Origin: Pseudomonas vanderleydeniana | GTDB lineage: Bacteria > Pseudomonadota > Gammaproteobacteria > Pseudomonadales > Pseudomonadaceae | Reading direction: 5' to 3' | Assembly: GCF_014268755.2 (NCBI RefSeq) | Contig: NZ_CP077093.1 | Coordinates: 3,956,001-4,020,000 of the forward strand | DNA: 64,000 bases | Shown here: piece after piece, positions 1 through 7,959 of the stretch | Numbering within the stretch: the stretch's first letter is position 1 | Layout of the letters: each line of letters opens with the position of its first letter | The notes under the pieces: model-generated | What the model saw: only the letters and a program-made list of their open reading frames with translations | What the model was told of the DNA's origin: nothing | Database searches by the model: none | Made by a program: the position numbers and the translations under genes

Positions 1-563
1 GGGTCCAGTGCCGAGGTCACTTCGTCGAACAGCATCAGGCTCGGGTTCATGGCAATGGCCCGGGCGATCGCCACCCGCTGCTGCTGGCCGCCGGACAGTT
101 GCCCCGGATAATGATCGCGGCGCTGCAACAGACCGACCCGCTCCAACCATTTCTCGGCCAGGGCCACGGCCTGGTCCCTGGGCAGCTTCTTGACCTTGAG
201 CAGGCCCAGGGTGACGTTCTGCAACGCCGTCAGGTGCGGAAACAGGTTGAACTGCTGGAACGCCATCCCGGTCATGGCCCGATGCTGGGCGATGACTTTC
301 TCCGGATGGCGAACGCGCTTGCCGTCCACCTCGCTGTAGCCGATGGACTCGCCATCGAGGGTGATCTGCCCACCCTGGAACTCTTCGAGCAGATTCACGC
401 AGCGCAGCAGCGTGGTCTTGCCCGAGCCGCTGGAGCCGATCAGCGTGACCACGTTGCCACGCTGCATGTCCAGGTCGACGCCCTTGAGCACTTCGAGCTG
501 GCCGTATTGCTTGTGCAGCCCGCGAATGCTGAGCAGTGCTTGCTTGTCGTTTGTCGCAATCAT
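1..563 (-). CDS. Polar amino acid-type ABC transporter ATP-binding protein (3' end cut by window)
   Basis: This is the ATPase of a GlnQ/HisP-like importer and would power uptake of an amino acid or similar small solute from the cytoplasmic face. The visible 187 codons start at an ATG whose first bases overlap the TGA of the upstream permease (ATGA), which fixes the start. The Walker A motif GSSGSGKT lies near residue 38, a Q-loop region reads [11 protein letters not shown], the ABC signature reads LSGGQQQR and Walker B reads [13 protein letters not shown]. The family is about 240-260 residues, so roughly 60 residues including the switch histidine lie outside the window. It is the last gene of an operon with two permeases and a periplasmic binding protein. 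The class is clear; the substrate is not determined. Confidence 0.93.
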   Translation of the reverse strand, partial: MIATNDKQALLSIRGLHKQYGQLEVLKGVDLDMQRGNVVTLIGSSGSGKTTLLRCVNLLEEFQGGQITLDGESIGYSEVDGKRVRHPEKVIAQHRAMTGMAFQQFNLFPHLTALQNVTLGLLKVKKLPRDQAVALAEKWLERVGLLQRRDHYPGQLSGGQQQRVAIARAIAMNPSLMLFDEVTSALD

Positions 564-1222
564 GGCAACGCCACCCGCTTTTCAATGTGCCGACCGAGCA
601 GTTCGATGGCGTAGTTGATGATGAAGAACAGGAACCCGGCGAACAGGTAGAACTCCAGGGTCATGAAGGTCCGTGCGATCACCTGCTGGGTGCTGAGCAG
701 CAGCTCGGCCACACCGATGACCGACAACAGGGTCGAGGCCTTGACGATCTCGGTCGACGAGTTGACCCAGGTCGGCAGGATCTGCCGCAGCGCCTGGGGC
801 AGCAGCACGTAGCCCAGGGCCTGGAAGAAGGTCAGGCCGATCGCCTGGCTGGCCTCCATCTGTCCACGGGGAATGGCCTGCAGCGAACCGCGGACGATTT
901 CCGCGACGTGCGAGCCGCAGAACAGCGTCAGGCCCAGGGCTCCGGCCTGGAACGCGCTGATCTGCCAGCCCAGGGCCGGTGCCATGTAGAAACAGGCCAG
1001 CACCAACACGAACACCGGTGTCCCGCGGATCAGGTCGACATAGAGCCGAAATGGCAGGCGCATCCAGACATTGCCGTAGGTCAGCACCAATCCGGCGACG
1101 ATGCCGATCAAGGTACCGCAGACGATCGCCAGGGCCGAGCACTGCACGCTGGTCAGGAAGCCCTGCCACAGCGGCTCGCGAGCGACCCACAGCTCATGCA
1201 GCCAACTTGGGGATTCGTACAT
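560..1222 (-). CDS. Amino acid ABC transporter permease (HisM/GlnP type), second permease
   Basis: This 220-residue inner membrane permease is one half of the translocation pore of a polar amino acid importer. The EAA-type loop reads GSLQAIPRGQMEASQAIGL near residues 130-150, followed by LPQALRQILPTWVNS, which is the coupling-helix signature for this subfamily. About five hydrophobic segments are visible. Its stop codon overlaps the ATG of the ATPase, and the other permease ends 9 bases upstream, so the three are translationally linked. It is a paralogue of the neighbouring permease, as expected for a heterodimeric pore. Specificity cannot be read from the sequence. Confidence 0.92.
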   Translation of the reverse strand: MYESPSWLHELWVAREPLWQGFLTSVQCSALAIVCGTLIGIVAGLVLTYGNVWMRLPFRLYVDLIRGTPVFVLVLACFYMAPALGWQISAFQAGALGLTLFCGSHVAEIVRGSLQAIPRGQMEASQAIGLTFFQALGYVLLPQALRQILPTWVNSSTEIVKASTLLSVIGVAELLLSTQQVIARTFMTLEFYLFAGFLFFIINYAIELLGRHIEKRVALP

Positions 1223-1231
1223 GGCAGGCTC

Positions 1232-1894
1232 CTAGCGGCGAATCGCCAGACGCTGTTCGAGCTGACGCAGCATCAGGGCAATGAGGTAACAGGCAGCCAC
1301 GTAGAGCGCGGTGGTCACCAGCCAGGTTTCGATCACCCGGTAGCTCTCCACGTTGATCTTGCGGGCGTAATAGGTCAGCTCCGGCACGGCGATGGCGGCC
1401 GCCAGGGAGGTGTCCTTGAACAGCGAGATGAAGTTGTTGGACAGCGCCGGCAGCACATTGCGCAGCATCACCGGCACCGTGATGTAGGCACGCACCTGCC
1501 ACTCGCCCAGGCCGATCGCCAGCCCGGCCTCGCGCTGGCCCTTGGGAATGCTCAGCAGGCCGGCACGGAACACTTCGGTCAGATAGGCGCCGGCATACAG
1601 CGACAGGGTGATGATGAACGAGGGGATCTTGTCCAACCGGATGCCCAGGCTCGGCATGGCGAAATAGATCAACAGGATCAGCACCAGGATCGGCGTATTG
1701 CGGATCACCGTGACGTACACCGAGGCCAGCGTGCGCAGAGTGCGATGCTTGCTGAGCAAGGCGAACGCCATCATCAGGCCGATCACGCAGCCGATGGCGA
1801 TCGACACCAGCGCCAGCTCCAGGCCCAACCCGAGCCCTGCGAGCAAGCTGGGGAAGTCACGCCAGACGGCAGCAAAATTCAACTGATAGTTCAT
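1232..1894 (-). CDS. Amino acid ABC transporter permease, first permease
   Basis: This 220-residue inner membrane permease pairs with the downstream permease to form the import channel. The family motif reads FRAGLLSIPKGQREAGLAIGL near residues 110-135, followed by VPVMLRNVLPALSNNFISLFKDTSL, a typical HisQ/GlnP-type stretch. RNTPILVLILLIYF is the conserved N-terminal motif of the polar amino acid permease family. It is separated from the binding-protein gene by 53 bases that contain a strong hairpin, which would allow the binding protein to be made in excess. It stands 9 bases ahead of the second permease. Confidence 0.92.
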   Translation of the reverse strand: MNYQLNFAAVWRDFPSLLAGLGLGLELALVSIAIGCVIGLMMAFALLSKHRTLRTLASVYVTVIRNTPILVLILLIYFAMPSLGIRLDKIPSFIITLSLYAGAYLTEVFRAGLLSIPKGQREAGLAIGLGEWQVRAYITVPVMLRNVLPALSNNFISLFKDTSLAAAIAVPELTYYARKINVESYRVIETWLVTTALYVAACYLIALMLRQLEQRLAIRR

Positions 1895-1910
1895 GGTTCA
1901 CAGTACCTTC

Positions 1911-1938
1911 GACAGGGCACCGCCGACGGTGCCCTGTC
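1911..1938 (-). promoter_or_regulatory. Intercistronic hairpin between binding protein and permease genes
   Basis: A perfect 12-bp inverted repeat (GACAGGGCACCG / CGGTGCCCTGTC) encloses a 4-base loop, just after the binding protein stop and before the permease ATG. There is no T tract. In importer operons such hairpins commonly stabilise the upstream mRNA or partly terminate transcription, giving more binding protein than permease. That role is inferred here. Confidence 0.5.
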
Positions 1939-1947
1939 CTTGAGGGG

Positions 1948-2796
1948 TCACTTGAATTCGACGGGGAAACCGATTTCCGGGGTGGGCAGGTCGACCCCGA
2001 ACCACTTCTTGAAGGAAGCGGCATAGGTCGGGAACTCGACACCGGTCATCGACTCATGCAGGGCGGTGTTGACGAAGTTCAGCCAGTCCTGGTCGCCGCG
2101 CTTGACCGCACAGGCGTAGGTTTGCGGGCTCCAGGCGTAGGCCGGGCTGCGGTAGCGACCGGGGTTCTGCACCATCAGGTACTTGACCGAGGACTGGTCG
2201 GTGGCGGCGGCATCGGCCCGTCCCGAGTTCACGGCCTGGTACATCAGGTCGACGCTGTCGTACTGGTCGACCTTGGCCTGCGGCAGTGCCTGGTGCACCA
2301 GTTCCTCGGCGTAGACGTTCTGCAGCACGGCCACGGTGACCTTGTCGCCAGCGGCCTTGAGGTCGTCGATCTCCTTGTACTTGCTGTTGTTCGGCAACAG
2401 CAGGCCAACCCCTTCGCGGTAGTAAGGCAGGGTGAACGCCACCTGTTGGGCACGGCTGGCGGTGACGGTGATGAACTGGCAACTGATGTCGACCTTGTCG
2501 GTCAGCAGGTTGGGAATCCGCGCGTCGGACGACTGCACCACGTACTCGACCTTGCTGGCGTCATTGAACAGGCCCTTGGCAATCATTGCGCCGATGTCGA
2601 TATCGAAGCCCTGCAACTTGCCGTCTGCGCCCTGGAAGTGCCAAGGCGCGTTGGTGCTGCCGGTGCCGACAATCAGGTGACCGCGCTTGAGCACACTGTC
2701 GAGCTTGCTGTCAGCGGCCTGGGCCGTCCCGACCGCAACCGCCGTGGCGGCCAGAATGAAAGCACAGGCTTTGAACAAGGAAGGTACGCGTTGCAT
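1948..2796 (-). CDS. Periplasmic solute-binding protein of amino acid-type ABC importer
   Basis: This 282-residue protein belongs to the extracellular solute-binding family 3 and should deliver substrate to the permease pair encoded downstream. An N-terminal signal peptide (MQRVPSLFKACAFILAATAV, cleavage after AQA near residue 27) is followed by KRGHLIVGTGSTNAPWHF and GFDIDIGAMIAKGL, the usual opening of the family. A hinge and C-terminal lobe follow. Two cysteines (in DISCQF and YACAVKRG) could form a disulphide. It is the first gene of the operon, with the start preceded by a plausible ribosome-binding site and, further up, a 16-bp palindrome. The ligand is unknown; the family covers Glu, Gln, His, Arg, cystine and opines. 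Confidence 0.92.
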   Translation of the reverse strand: MQRVPSLFKACAFILAATAVAVGTAQAADSKLDSVLKRGHLIVGTGSTNAPWHFQGADGKLQGFDIDIGAMIAKGLFNDASKVEYVVQSSDARIPNLLTDKVDISCQFITVTASRAQQVAFTLPYYREGVGLLLPNNSKYKEIDDLKAAGDKVTVAVLQNVYAEELVHQALPQAKVDQYDSVDLMYQAVNSGRADAAATDQSSVKYLMVQNPGRYRSPAYAWSPQTYACAVKRGDQDWLNFVNTALHESMTGVEFPTYAASFKKWFGVDLPTPEIGFPVEFK

Positions 2797-2819
2797 GACG
2801 TTGCACTCCGATGATGTGT

Positions 2820-2837
2820 ATTCCGCTATAGCGGAAC
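2820..2837. promoter_or_regulatory. Perfect palindrome upstream of the ABC importer operon (candidate operator)
   Basis: TTCCGCTATAGCGGAA is a perfect 16-bp palindrome 25 bases upstream of the binding-protein start codon. It has the size and symmetry of an IclR- or GntR-family operator. A similar half-site (ATTCCGC) recurs at 56985. The nearest IclR gene lies at 4550-5311; whether it acts here is not shown. Confidence 0.45.
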
Positions 2838-3283
2838 TTGGTATGTAACAACGGAATAGACAGCAGAAAGTGTGCCACAGGAAATCGCAGTCGTTAATCG
2901 ATCGGGTAAAATTCAGGAAAATCAGACAGATAGATTCTTCAAGGAAAAGCAGTGACGGAGGGGGCGCCGGGGCAGGTGCTACGGAAGGCCACGCGGGAGT
3001 GGGTGCCTGGGCCCCAAAGCGGTGCGCGCGCGCCCCCTGTGATGCGAGGGGTTCCTTCGCTCCGGTCCGACGCCTCGGTAAGTCCGGCTCCCACGCGGTA
3101 TTGTCGTGCCCAGAAGTCGTGTGAACACTGAAAACCGTGGGAGCCGGATTTATCCGCGAAGAGGCAAGCAGGTTCGATGCAAAACCCGGATAAGCCCACC
3201 GGCTTCCGCTTTGCCCCGCCGAGGCAAACCGCTAGGATACCGCCCTCTTCCCACCGCCCTTGCGGGCCTACATGGATGTCGTG
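2838..3283. other. Intergenic region between ABC importer operon and lipoprotein gene
   Basis: About 450 bases without a convincing gene. It contains an AT-rich stretch around 2840-2940 that probably includes the importer promoter, then a GC-rich segment with REP-like elements (see 3083-3148). ORFs crossing it lack ribosome-binding sites and are interrupted by the repeat, so I treat them as chance. Confidence 0.5.
3083..3148. repeat. Inverted REP-like pair
   Basis: TCCGGCTCCCACG at 3083 is mirrored exactly by CGTGGGAGCCGGA at 3136, giving 13-bp arms that then run into TTTATCCGCGAAGAGG. This is the head-to-head arrangement of Pseudomonas REP elements (GTGGGAGC-type). It resembles the REPINs elsewhere in the window but with divergent tails. 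Confidence 0.55.
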
Positions 3284-3733
3284 ATGCGTTCGCTGCTTCT
3301 GTTCTGTTTCGTAACACTGATCACCGGCTGCAGCATCAGGCAGCAAGTCACTCCGGTGGACTTCGCCGCCAACCCCGCCGCGCGGATCTGCGTGATTCCG
3401 GCCGATGGCGTGCGCGAGTCGTTTACCGATGCCTATGCCAATGCCCTGAAAGCCAAGGGTTTCACGGTGGAGGTGCTGCCCAGTGTCAGCAACCCGCAGA
3501 ACTGCCCCCTGAGCAGCACGCTTCTGGGGCGCTGGAGCTGGGACATGGCGCTGTATCTGTCGGAGGTGGACATCAAGGTCTATCAGTTCGGCCGGGAAGT
3601 CGGCTCGGCGACCTACAACTCAAGAAGTGGCTCGTTTCGCATGGACAAGTTCATCAATGCCGAAAACAAGCTCAAGGAACTGACCAATCAGTTGTTCCCG
3701 ATCGGCGTACGCCCGCTCAGCGCCCAGCGCTGA
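3284..3733 (+). CDS. Small outer-envelope lipoprotein (Sbal_3080-like)
   Basis: The predicted protein of about 149 residues begins MRSLLLFCFVTLITGCSIRQQ, a short lipoprotein signal peptide with lipobox LITGC, so it should be acylated at Cys16 and anchored in a membrane facing the periplasm. The mature part carries VIPADGVRESFTDAYANALKAKGF, a small alpha/beta fold seen in Pseudomonas lipoproteins of the Sbal_3080 type. Two more cysteines are possible disulphide partners (ARICVIP, PQNCPLSS). In-frame ATG codons at 3272 and 3284 are both possible; I prefer 3284 because it leaves a normal signal peptide without an acidic second residue. It appears monocistronic. Function is unknown. Confidence 0.7.
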   Translation: MRSLLLFCFVTLITGCSIRQQVTPVDFAANPAARICVIPADGVRESFTDAYANALKAKGFTVEVLPSVSNPQNCPLSSTLLGRWSWDMALYLSEVDIKVYQFGREVGSATYNSRSGSFRMDKFINAENKLKELTNQLFPIGVRPLSAQR

Positions 3734-3761
3734 GCCAGGACAGCCTGGCGCCATCCCGTGT

Positions 3762-3783
3762 GTGCTTCAGGCTACTGAAGCAC
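3762..3783. terminator. Hairpin between lipoprotein gene and small minus-strand ORF
   Basis: GTGCTTCAG / CTGAAGCAC form a perfect 9-bp stem with a 4-base loop just after the lipoprotein stop at 3733. It overlaps the last codons of the small minus-strand ORF. No T run follows on either strand, so it may be a weak or factor-assisted terminator. Confidence 0.35.
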
Positions 3784-3858
3784 CATCACCAGGACTACGG
3801 CGAACGTCAGTAAAACCGCGGCCATACCGGCCATGTACAGCGCAAACCCCTTCGCCAT
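3772..3858 (-). CDS. Possible 28-residue single-pass membrane peptide
   Basis: A 29-codon ORF translates as MAKGFALYMAGMAAVLLTFA then VVLVMVLQ and a stop. It is nearly all one hydrophobic helix with a Lys near the N terminus, the typical build of bacterial membrane miniproteins that associate with larger membrane complexes. A purine-rich GGGGGGAT lies 6 bases upstream of the ATG, a plausible ribosome-binding site. It is convergent with the lipoprotein gene and divergent from the DUF2790 gene. I do not recognise a family. It could be chance, but the composition and ribosome-binding site are better than expected for noise. Confidence 0.4.
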   Translation of the reverse strand: MAKGFALYMAGMAAVLLTFAVVLVMVLQ

Positions 3859-4168
3859 GCTGATCCCCCCAAAATTGAACCTGGAAACCGCTGTCGTTTT
3901 TTTGACCCTGCCGGCAGTCGGTGGCGCAGTTTATCAGCAGGCGATGTGTTTTTGACATTATTTTTTGCATGGGCTTTCCTTGCGATCCGCCCCATCGCAA
4001 CCAGCACTCCGTTAGCTCCCTAATAAAAAGTTCTACACTTAACCAAACGTTAATCGCACCCATGGAAAGTGAAATCGACCGCGTCAGCGCAGATCCCTTC
4101 TGCCGCCCTGCGCGGCATGTTCAACACACGGTGGTTGGACGAAACCCAAGCTGATTCGGAGAAAGATC
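3859..4168. other. AT-rich intergenic region upstream of DUF2790 gene
   Basis: About 310 bases that are clearly more AT-rich than their surroundings (runs of T near 3897 and 3957). No gene is evident on the + strand. A TACACT at 4034-4039 with TTAGCT 16 bases upstream is a possible sigma-70 promoter for the DUF2790 gene, leaving a 5' leader of about 125 bases. Confidence 0.35.
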
Positions 4169-4435
4169 ATGAAACTTCGCACCCTGCTGATCACGGGCAC
4201 CCTGGCCCTGACCGCCGTCGCCGGCGCAGCCCAGGCCGACACGACAGCGACTGCCCAAGCCGTGCCCTACCACTACGGCATGCCCCTGAACATCGACAGG
4301 GTCGTCTCCCTGACCGAGCAGCCTACCTCGGAGTGCAAGGTGGTCACGGCCGACATGAAGTTCATCGACAAGGCCGGCAAGACCGAGGATGTCAGCTATC
4401 GCAAGCTGTCGGACGCCTGCAATTTCAACAATTGA
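4169..4435 (+). CDS. DUF2790 family small periplasmic protein
   Basis: This 88-residue protein has a clear Sec signal peptide (MKLRTLLITGTLALTAVAGA, cleavage after AQA at about residue 23). The mature domain contains YHYGMPLNIDRVVSLTE and CKVVTADMKFIDKAGK, the hallmark of the DUF2790 family found almost only in Pseudomonas. Two cysteines (SECKV and DACNF) probably form a disulphide. A good ribosome-binding site (CGGAGAAAG) precedes the ATG. Members of this family are often induced by metals or stress, but no molecular role is known. It appears monocistronic and converges on the IclR gene with a REPIN between them. Confidence 0.88.
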   Translation: MKLRTLLITGTLALTAVAGAAQADTTATAQAVPYHYGMPLNIDRVVSLTEQPTSECKVVTADMKFIDKAGKTEDVSYRKLSDACNFNN

Positions 4436-4450
4436 TCCCCCTTGACTGCG

Positions 4451-4531
4451 GGAGCCGGCTTGCTGGCGATAGCGGTCTGCCAGAGAGCCTTTCAGCACCT
4501 GACACACGGCTATCGCCAGCAAGCCGGCTCC
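4451..4531. repeat. REPIN (inverted REP pair, GGAGCCGGCTTGCTGGCGATAGC type)
   Basis: Two perfect 23-bp inverted arms (4451-4473 and 4509-4531) enclose a 35-base loop. The arm contains GCCGGCTTGCTGGCGAT, a common Pseudomonas REP subtype distinct from the GCGGGCTTGCCCGCGAA type at 9434 and 20475. It lies between two convergent genes, where it may act as a transcript end or mRNA stabiliser. Confidence 0.85.
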
Positions 4532-4549
4532 TACGAATAACGCAGGGGC

Positions 4550-5311
4550 TCAGCGATTATCGAAAGCCTTGAGCATCGCCTTCTGCGTCGCCAGCAACCG
4601 CTCCTGCACCTGTTCACGGGTCCCCTCGAGGCGCGCTGACGGCGCCACCACGCACAACGCGTAGGCACTCTGCCCCGTCACCAGTTCAACACCCATGGCA
4701 CTCACGCCCGGCATATGCCCATCGGCGTCGAATGCCACGCCCGTACGCCGCACTTGCGCCAGCTCGGCCAACAGATCCGGCCAATGGGTCTTGGTCTGAG
4801 GCGTCAGGCTCTTGAGCTGCTTGCCCAACAGCTGCACCACGGCCTCGTCACTCATCCGCGCCAACAACACCTTGCCCCCGGAGGTGGCGTGCATGGTCAG
4901 GAATGACGTGGCGTCCGGCACCACTCGCAGCGGCTGGTTCGACACTGCCATCTGCAGAATCAGCAACTCGGCGCCGCTGGCATGCAGCAGCACGACAGTC
5001 TCGCCGGTCTCGCGCGACAGCTGCTCCAGGTACGGCTTGGCCTTTTGTGTCACATCGATGTGACTGTGCGACGCCAAGCGCATCAGCGCCGGCCCCAGGC
5101 GCACACCCGCCGGCCCCTGGACTTCCAGCAACTGCTCCTGGGCCAGGGCATCCACCAGGCGCTGGACCGTCGAGCGCGGCAGATCAATGCGCTTGGCGAT
5201 CGCACCCAGGCTCAAGCCACCCGGCTCATCTTCCAGGCAGCGCAGGATGGCGGCGGCCCGGCTGATCACCTGGATCCCCCCGCGTTCGGTTTCAGGGACT
5301 GACATCGACAT
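4550..5311 (-). CDS. IclR family transcriptional regulator
   Basis: This protein of 253 residues should regulate the divergent efflux operon. The N-terminal winged helix-turn-helix (IQVISRAAAILRCLEDEP to DLPRSTVQRLVDALAQ, residues about 12-62) is typical of IclR, followed by the ligand-binding effector domain with GKVLLARMSDEAV and GVAFDADGHMPGVSAMGV. The start at 5311 is chosen because AGGAG stands 5 bases upstream; an in-frame extension further upstream has no such site. IclR proteins such as TtgV repress solvent and antibiotic efflux operons in Pseudomonas, so local repression of the pump is a reasonable inference. The inducer is unknown. Confidence 0.9.
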   Translation of the reverse strand: MSMSVPETERGGIQVISRAAAILRCLEDEPGGLSLGAIAKRIDLPRSTVQRLVDALAQEQLLEVQGPAGVRLGPALMRLASHSHIDVTQKAKPYLEQLSRETGETVVLLHASGAELLILQMAVSNQPLRVVPDATSFLTMHATSGGKVLLARMSDEAVVQLLGKQLKSLTPQTKTHWPDLLAELAQVRRTGVAFDADGHMPGVSAMGVELVTGQSAYALCVVAPSARLEGTREQVQERLLATQKAMLKAFDNR

Positions 5312-5319
5312 TGCTCCTA

Positions 5320-5346
5320 TGTACCGCTCACTGATACAGTGTACCG
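5320..5346. promoter_or_regulatory. Candidate IclR operator in the IclR/efflux divergent promoter
   Basis: TGTACCG occurs twice, at 5320 and 5340, exactly 20 bases apart (two helical turns), around the palindrome CACTGATACAGTG (5329-5341). It abuts the IclR start region and is 55 bases from the MFS start, the expected position for a shared operator. Assignment is from position and symmetry only. Confidence 0.4.
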
Positions 5347-5400
5347 AAATATTGCTTGCGGTGACGTTTTCGCGCAACCGCCCCTACAGGATTTGCGTGC

Positions 5401-6933
5401 ATGCTGTCCCCACCACCCGGGCCGCCCGTGGCCGTGCCCTTCGACCGTCGCCTGATCATCGGGCTGATCGGCGTACTGATCGCCGCGCTGACCTCGGGCA
5501 TCAACGACCGGGTCACCGAACTGGCGCTGGCGGATGTGCTGGGGGCCTTCGGCATCGGCCATGACGAAGGCACCTGGATCAGCGCATTGTATGCAGCGGC
5601 GGAAGTCTCGGCGATGCTGATCGCGCCCTGGCTGGCGGTGACCTTCTCGCTACGGCGCTTCGCCATGGCCATGACCCTGGCCTTCGGCTTTTTCGGCGTG
5701 CTCTGCCCCCTGGCGCCGAACCTCGAGGCCCTGTTGCTGCTACGCGTGCTGCAGGGACTGGCCGGCGGCGCCCTGCCACCGCTGCTGATGACCGTGGCCC
5801 TGCGCTTCCTGCCCTGGCACTACAAGCTCTACGGACTGTCGGCCTATGCACTGACCGCCACCTTCGGCCCGAACATCTCCCTGCCACTGGCCGCCACCTG
5901 GACCGAAAACCTCGACTGGCGCCTGGTGTTCTGGCAGATCGCCCCTTGCTGCCTGCTGGCCACCGCCTTCATCGCCTACGGTATCCCGCAGGACCCGCTG
6001 CGCCTGGAGCGCTTCAAGCAGGCCGACTGGCGTGGTGCCCTGCTCGGCTGCGGCGGTCTGGCCATGCTGGTGATCGGTCTGCTGCAGGGCGAGCGCCTGG
6101 ACTGGTTCGCCTCGCCGCTGATCTGCCTGCTGCTGGGCGGTGCGGCCATCTGCCTGCCGCTGTTTCTGCTCAACGAGTGGTTCCACCCGCTGCCACTGTT
6201 CAAGGTGCAACTGCTCGAGCGCCGCAACTTCGCCTATGGCATCGCCACCCTGGCGCTGTTCGTCATGGTCTCGATGACCGGCGTCGCCCTGCCGGCCAAC
6301 TACCTGGCGCACATCCAGGGCTATCGCGCCGAGCAGACCATGCCGCTGGCGCTGCTGATCGCCCTGCCGCAACTGCTGTTGGCACCGCTGGTCGCCACCG
6401 TGATCAACCGCAACTGGGTCGACTCGCGCTACGTGATCGCCTGCGGCCTGCTGCTGATGACCCTGGCCTGTCTCGGTGGCACGCAACTGACCAGCGCCTG
6501 GGTCCGTGAGGATTTCTACCCGCTGCAACTGCTGCAGACCCTTGGCCAGCCAATGATCGTGGTACCGCTGCTGATGATCGCCACCGGCGTGATCCAGCCC
6601 ATCGAAGGCCCCTTTGCCTCGGCCATGGTCAACTCGCTGCGTGGCCTGTCGTCGGTGATCGGCGCGGTCCTGCTGGAGAACTTCATCACCGCGCGCCAGC
6701 ACCTGCACTCCAACACCCTGGTCGACCAGTGGGCCTCCAGCCAGCAGGCGCTGGCTCCGCTGTTCGACGAGCAACCGCTGGCCAGCATGGCCGCGCGCCT
6801 GCGCGAGCAGGCCTTTGTCCTGAGTTTCAGCGATGCCTTCCTGGCAATGATCGGGTTGATCGCCCTCCTGGCGGTTCTCCTGTTGACCCTGCCGACCCGT
6901 CCTTTCCCTCCCCAAGCGCCGAAAATGCCATGA
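5401..6933 (+). CDS. DHA2-type MFS drug efflux transporter (EmrB-like)
   Basis: This 510-residue inner membrane protein has about 14 predicted transmembrane helices, the size and pattern of the DHA2 proton/drug antiporters that work with HlyD-type adaptors. LISALYAAAEVSAMLIAPWLA-like helix 2 and LLLRVLQGLAGGALPPLLM (motif with R-x-x-Q-G) are characteristic. It would extrude a toxic compound from the cytoplasm or inner leaflet into the adaptor. It is first in a tightly packed operon: its TGA overlaps the ATG of the adaptor gene. AGGA lies 9 bases before the ATG at 5401. An IclR gene sits divergently upstream. The substrate is not predictable. Confidence 0.9.
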   Translation: MLSPPPGPPVAVPFDRRLIIGLIGVLIAALTSGINDRVTELALADVLGAFGIGHDEGTWISALYAAAEVSAMLIAPWLAVTFSLRRFAMAMTLAFGFFGVLCPLAPNLEALLLLRVLQGLAGGALPPLLMTVALRFLPWHYKLYGLSAYALTATFGPNISLPLAATWTENLDWRLVFWQIAPCCLLATAFIAYGIPQDPLRLERFKQADWRGALLGCGGLAMLVIGLLQGERLDWFASPLICLLLGGAAICLPLFLLNEWFHPLPLFKVQLLERRNFAYGIATLALFVMVSMTGVALPANYLAHIQGYRAEQTMPLALLIALPQLLLAPLVATVINRNWVDSRYVIACGLLLMTLACLGGTQLTSAWVREDFYPLQLLQTLGQPMIVVPLLMIATGVIQPIEGPFASAMVNSLRGLSSVIGAVLLENFITARQHLHSNTLVDQWASSQQALAPLFDEQPLASMAARLREQAFVLSFSDAFLAMIGLIALLAVLLLTLPTRPFPPQAPKMP

Positions 6934-7958
6934 AACCCAAACTCTCTCTCAGCCTGGTCGGGGGTGCCGTGCTCCTGATCGTGGCCTACAGCGGCTATCA
7001 CCTGCTGCACAACGACGGTACGCAGAGCACCGACGACGCCCGCATCACCGCCGACTCGGTGCTGATCGCACCGCAGATCGCCGGCGTGGTGAGCAAGGTC
7101 GCGGTGACCGACAACGAGCCGGTCAAGGCCGGCCAACTGCTGCTGGAAATCGATGCCCGCGATTACCAGGCCGCACAGGCTGCCGCCATCGCCGCAGTCA
7201 ACGCCGCCCAGGCCCAGGTGAAGAACCTCGCCGCGGAACTCGAACGCCAGGCCACGCTGATCACCCAGGCCGACGCCACCCTGCGCTCCACGGCGGCCTC
7301 GCTGAAATTCGCGCAGGCCAACGCCCAGCGTTATCGCAACCTCTCGAGTTCCGGCGCGGGCACCCGTGAAGAGCAGCAGAAGTCCGAGGCCGAACTGGCC
7401 CGCTGGCAAGCCGTGCATGACCATGACGCAGCAGCCAAGCTGGAACAGCAAAAGAATCAGGAAGTGCTCAAGGCACGCCTGGAGATGGCCCACGCGGCGG
7501 TCGAACAGGCTCGCGCCACGCTGATCAAGGCCGACCTGAACGTCTCCTACACGCGAATCGTCGCCCCCCACGATGGCGTGGTGGGTCAACGCAGCGTGCG
7601 CGTCGGCGCCTATGTCGCCCCGGGCAAGGCGGTGCTGGCCGTGGTTCCGGTCAGGGATGCCTACGTCGTGGCCAACTTCCGTGAAACCCAACTGGCCCGC
7701 ATGCATGCCAACCAGGCCGTCGACATCACGATCGACAGCTTCCCCGACCACACCTACACCGGCCATATCGACAGCCTCGCGCCGGCCACCGGCCTGAGCT
7801 TTTCCGCGATCGCACCGGACAACGCCACCGGCAATTTCACCAAGGTGGTGCAGCGCATCCCGGTGAAAATCGTCTTCGACCATGACCAACCGGGCCTGGA
7901 CGAACTGCGCGTCGGCATGTCGGTGATCGCCCGGGTCATCACCCAGGAGAGCCGTTGA
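6930..7958 (+). CDS. HlyD family periplasmic adaptor (EmrA-like membrane fusion protein)
   Basis: This 342-residue membrane fusion protein links the MFS pump to the outer membrane channel. One N-terminal transmembrane helix (LSLVGGAVLLIVAYSGYHLL, residues 5-24) is followed by the biotinyl-lipoyl half-motif IAGVVSKVAVTDNEPVKAGQLLLEID, a long alpha-helical hairpin rich in Ala/Gln (about residues 80-200), the second lipoyl half LNVSYTRIVAPHDGVVGQRSV and a beta-barrel domain with VVANFRETQLA. The start is set by the ATGA overlap with the MFS gene. The outer membrane component begins 2 bases after its stop, so the complete tripartite pump is one operon. Confidence 0.93.
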   Translation: MKPKLSLSLVGGAVLLIVAYSGYHLLHNDGTQSTDDARITADSVLIAPQIAGVVSKVAVTDNEPVKAGQLLLEIDARDYQAAQAAAIAAVNAAQAQVKNLAAELERQATLITQADATLRSTAASLKFAQANAQRYRNLSSSGAGTREEQQKSEAELARWQAVHDHDAAAKLEQQKNQEVLKARLEMAHAAVEQARATLIKADLNVSYTRIVAPHDGVVGQRSVRVGAYVAPGKAVLAVVPVRDAYVVANFRETQLARMHANQAVDITIDSFPDHTYTGHIDSLAPATGLSFSAIAPDNATGNFTKVVQRIPVKIVFDHDQPGLDELRVGMSVIARVITQESR

Positions 7959-7959
7959 G

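Noticed and set aside
536..2026. 496-codon + strand frame across the ABC importer operon
   Set aside because: Antisense shadow of three clear transporter genes, very rich in Gln/His/Arg as expected for a reverse frame.
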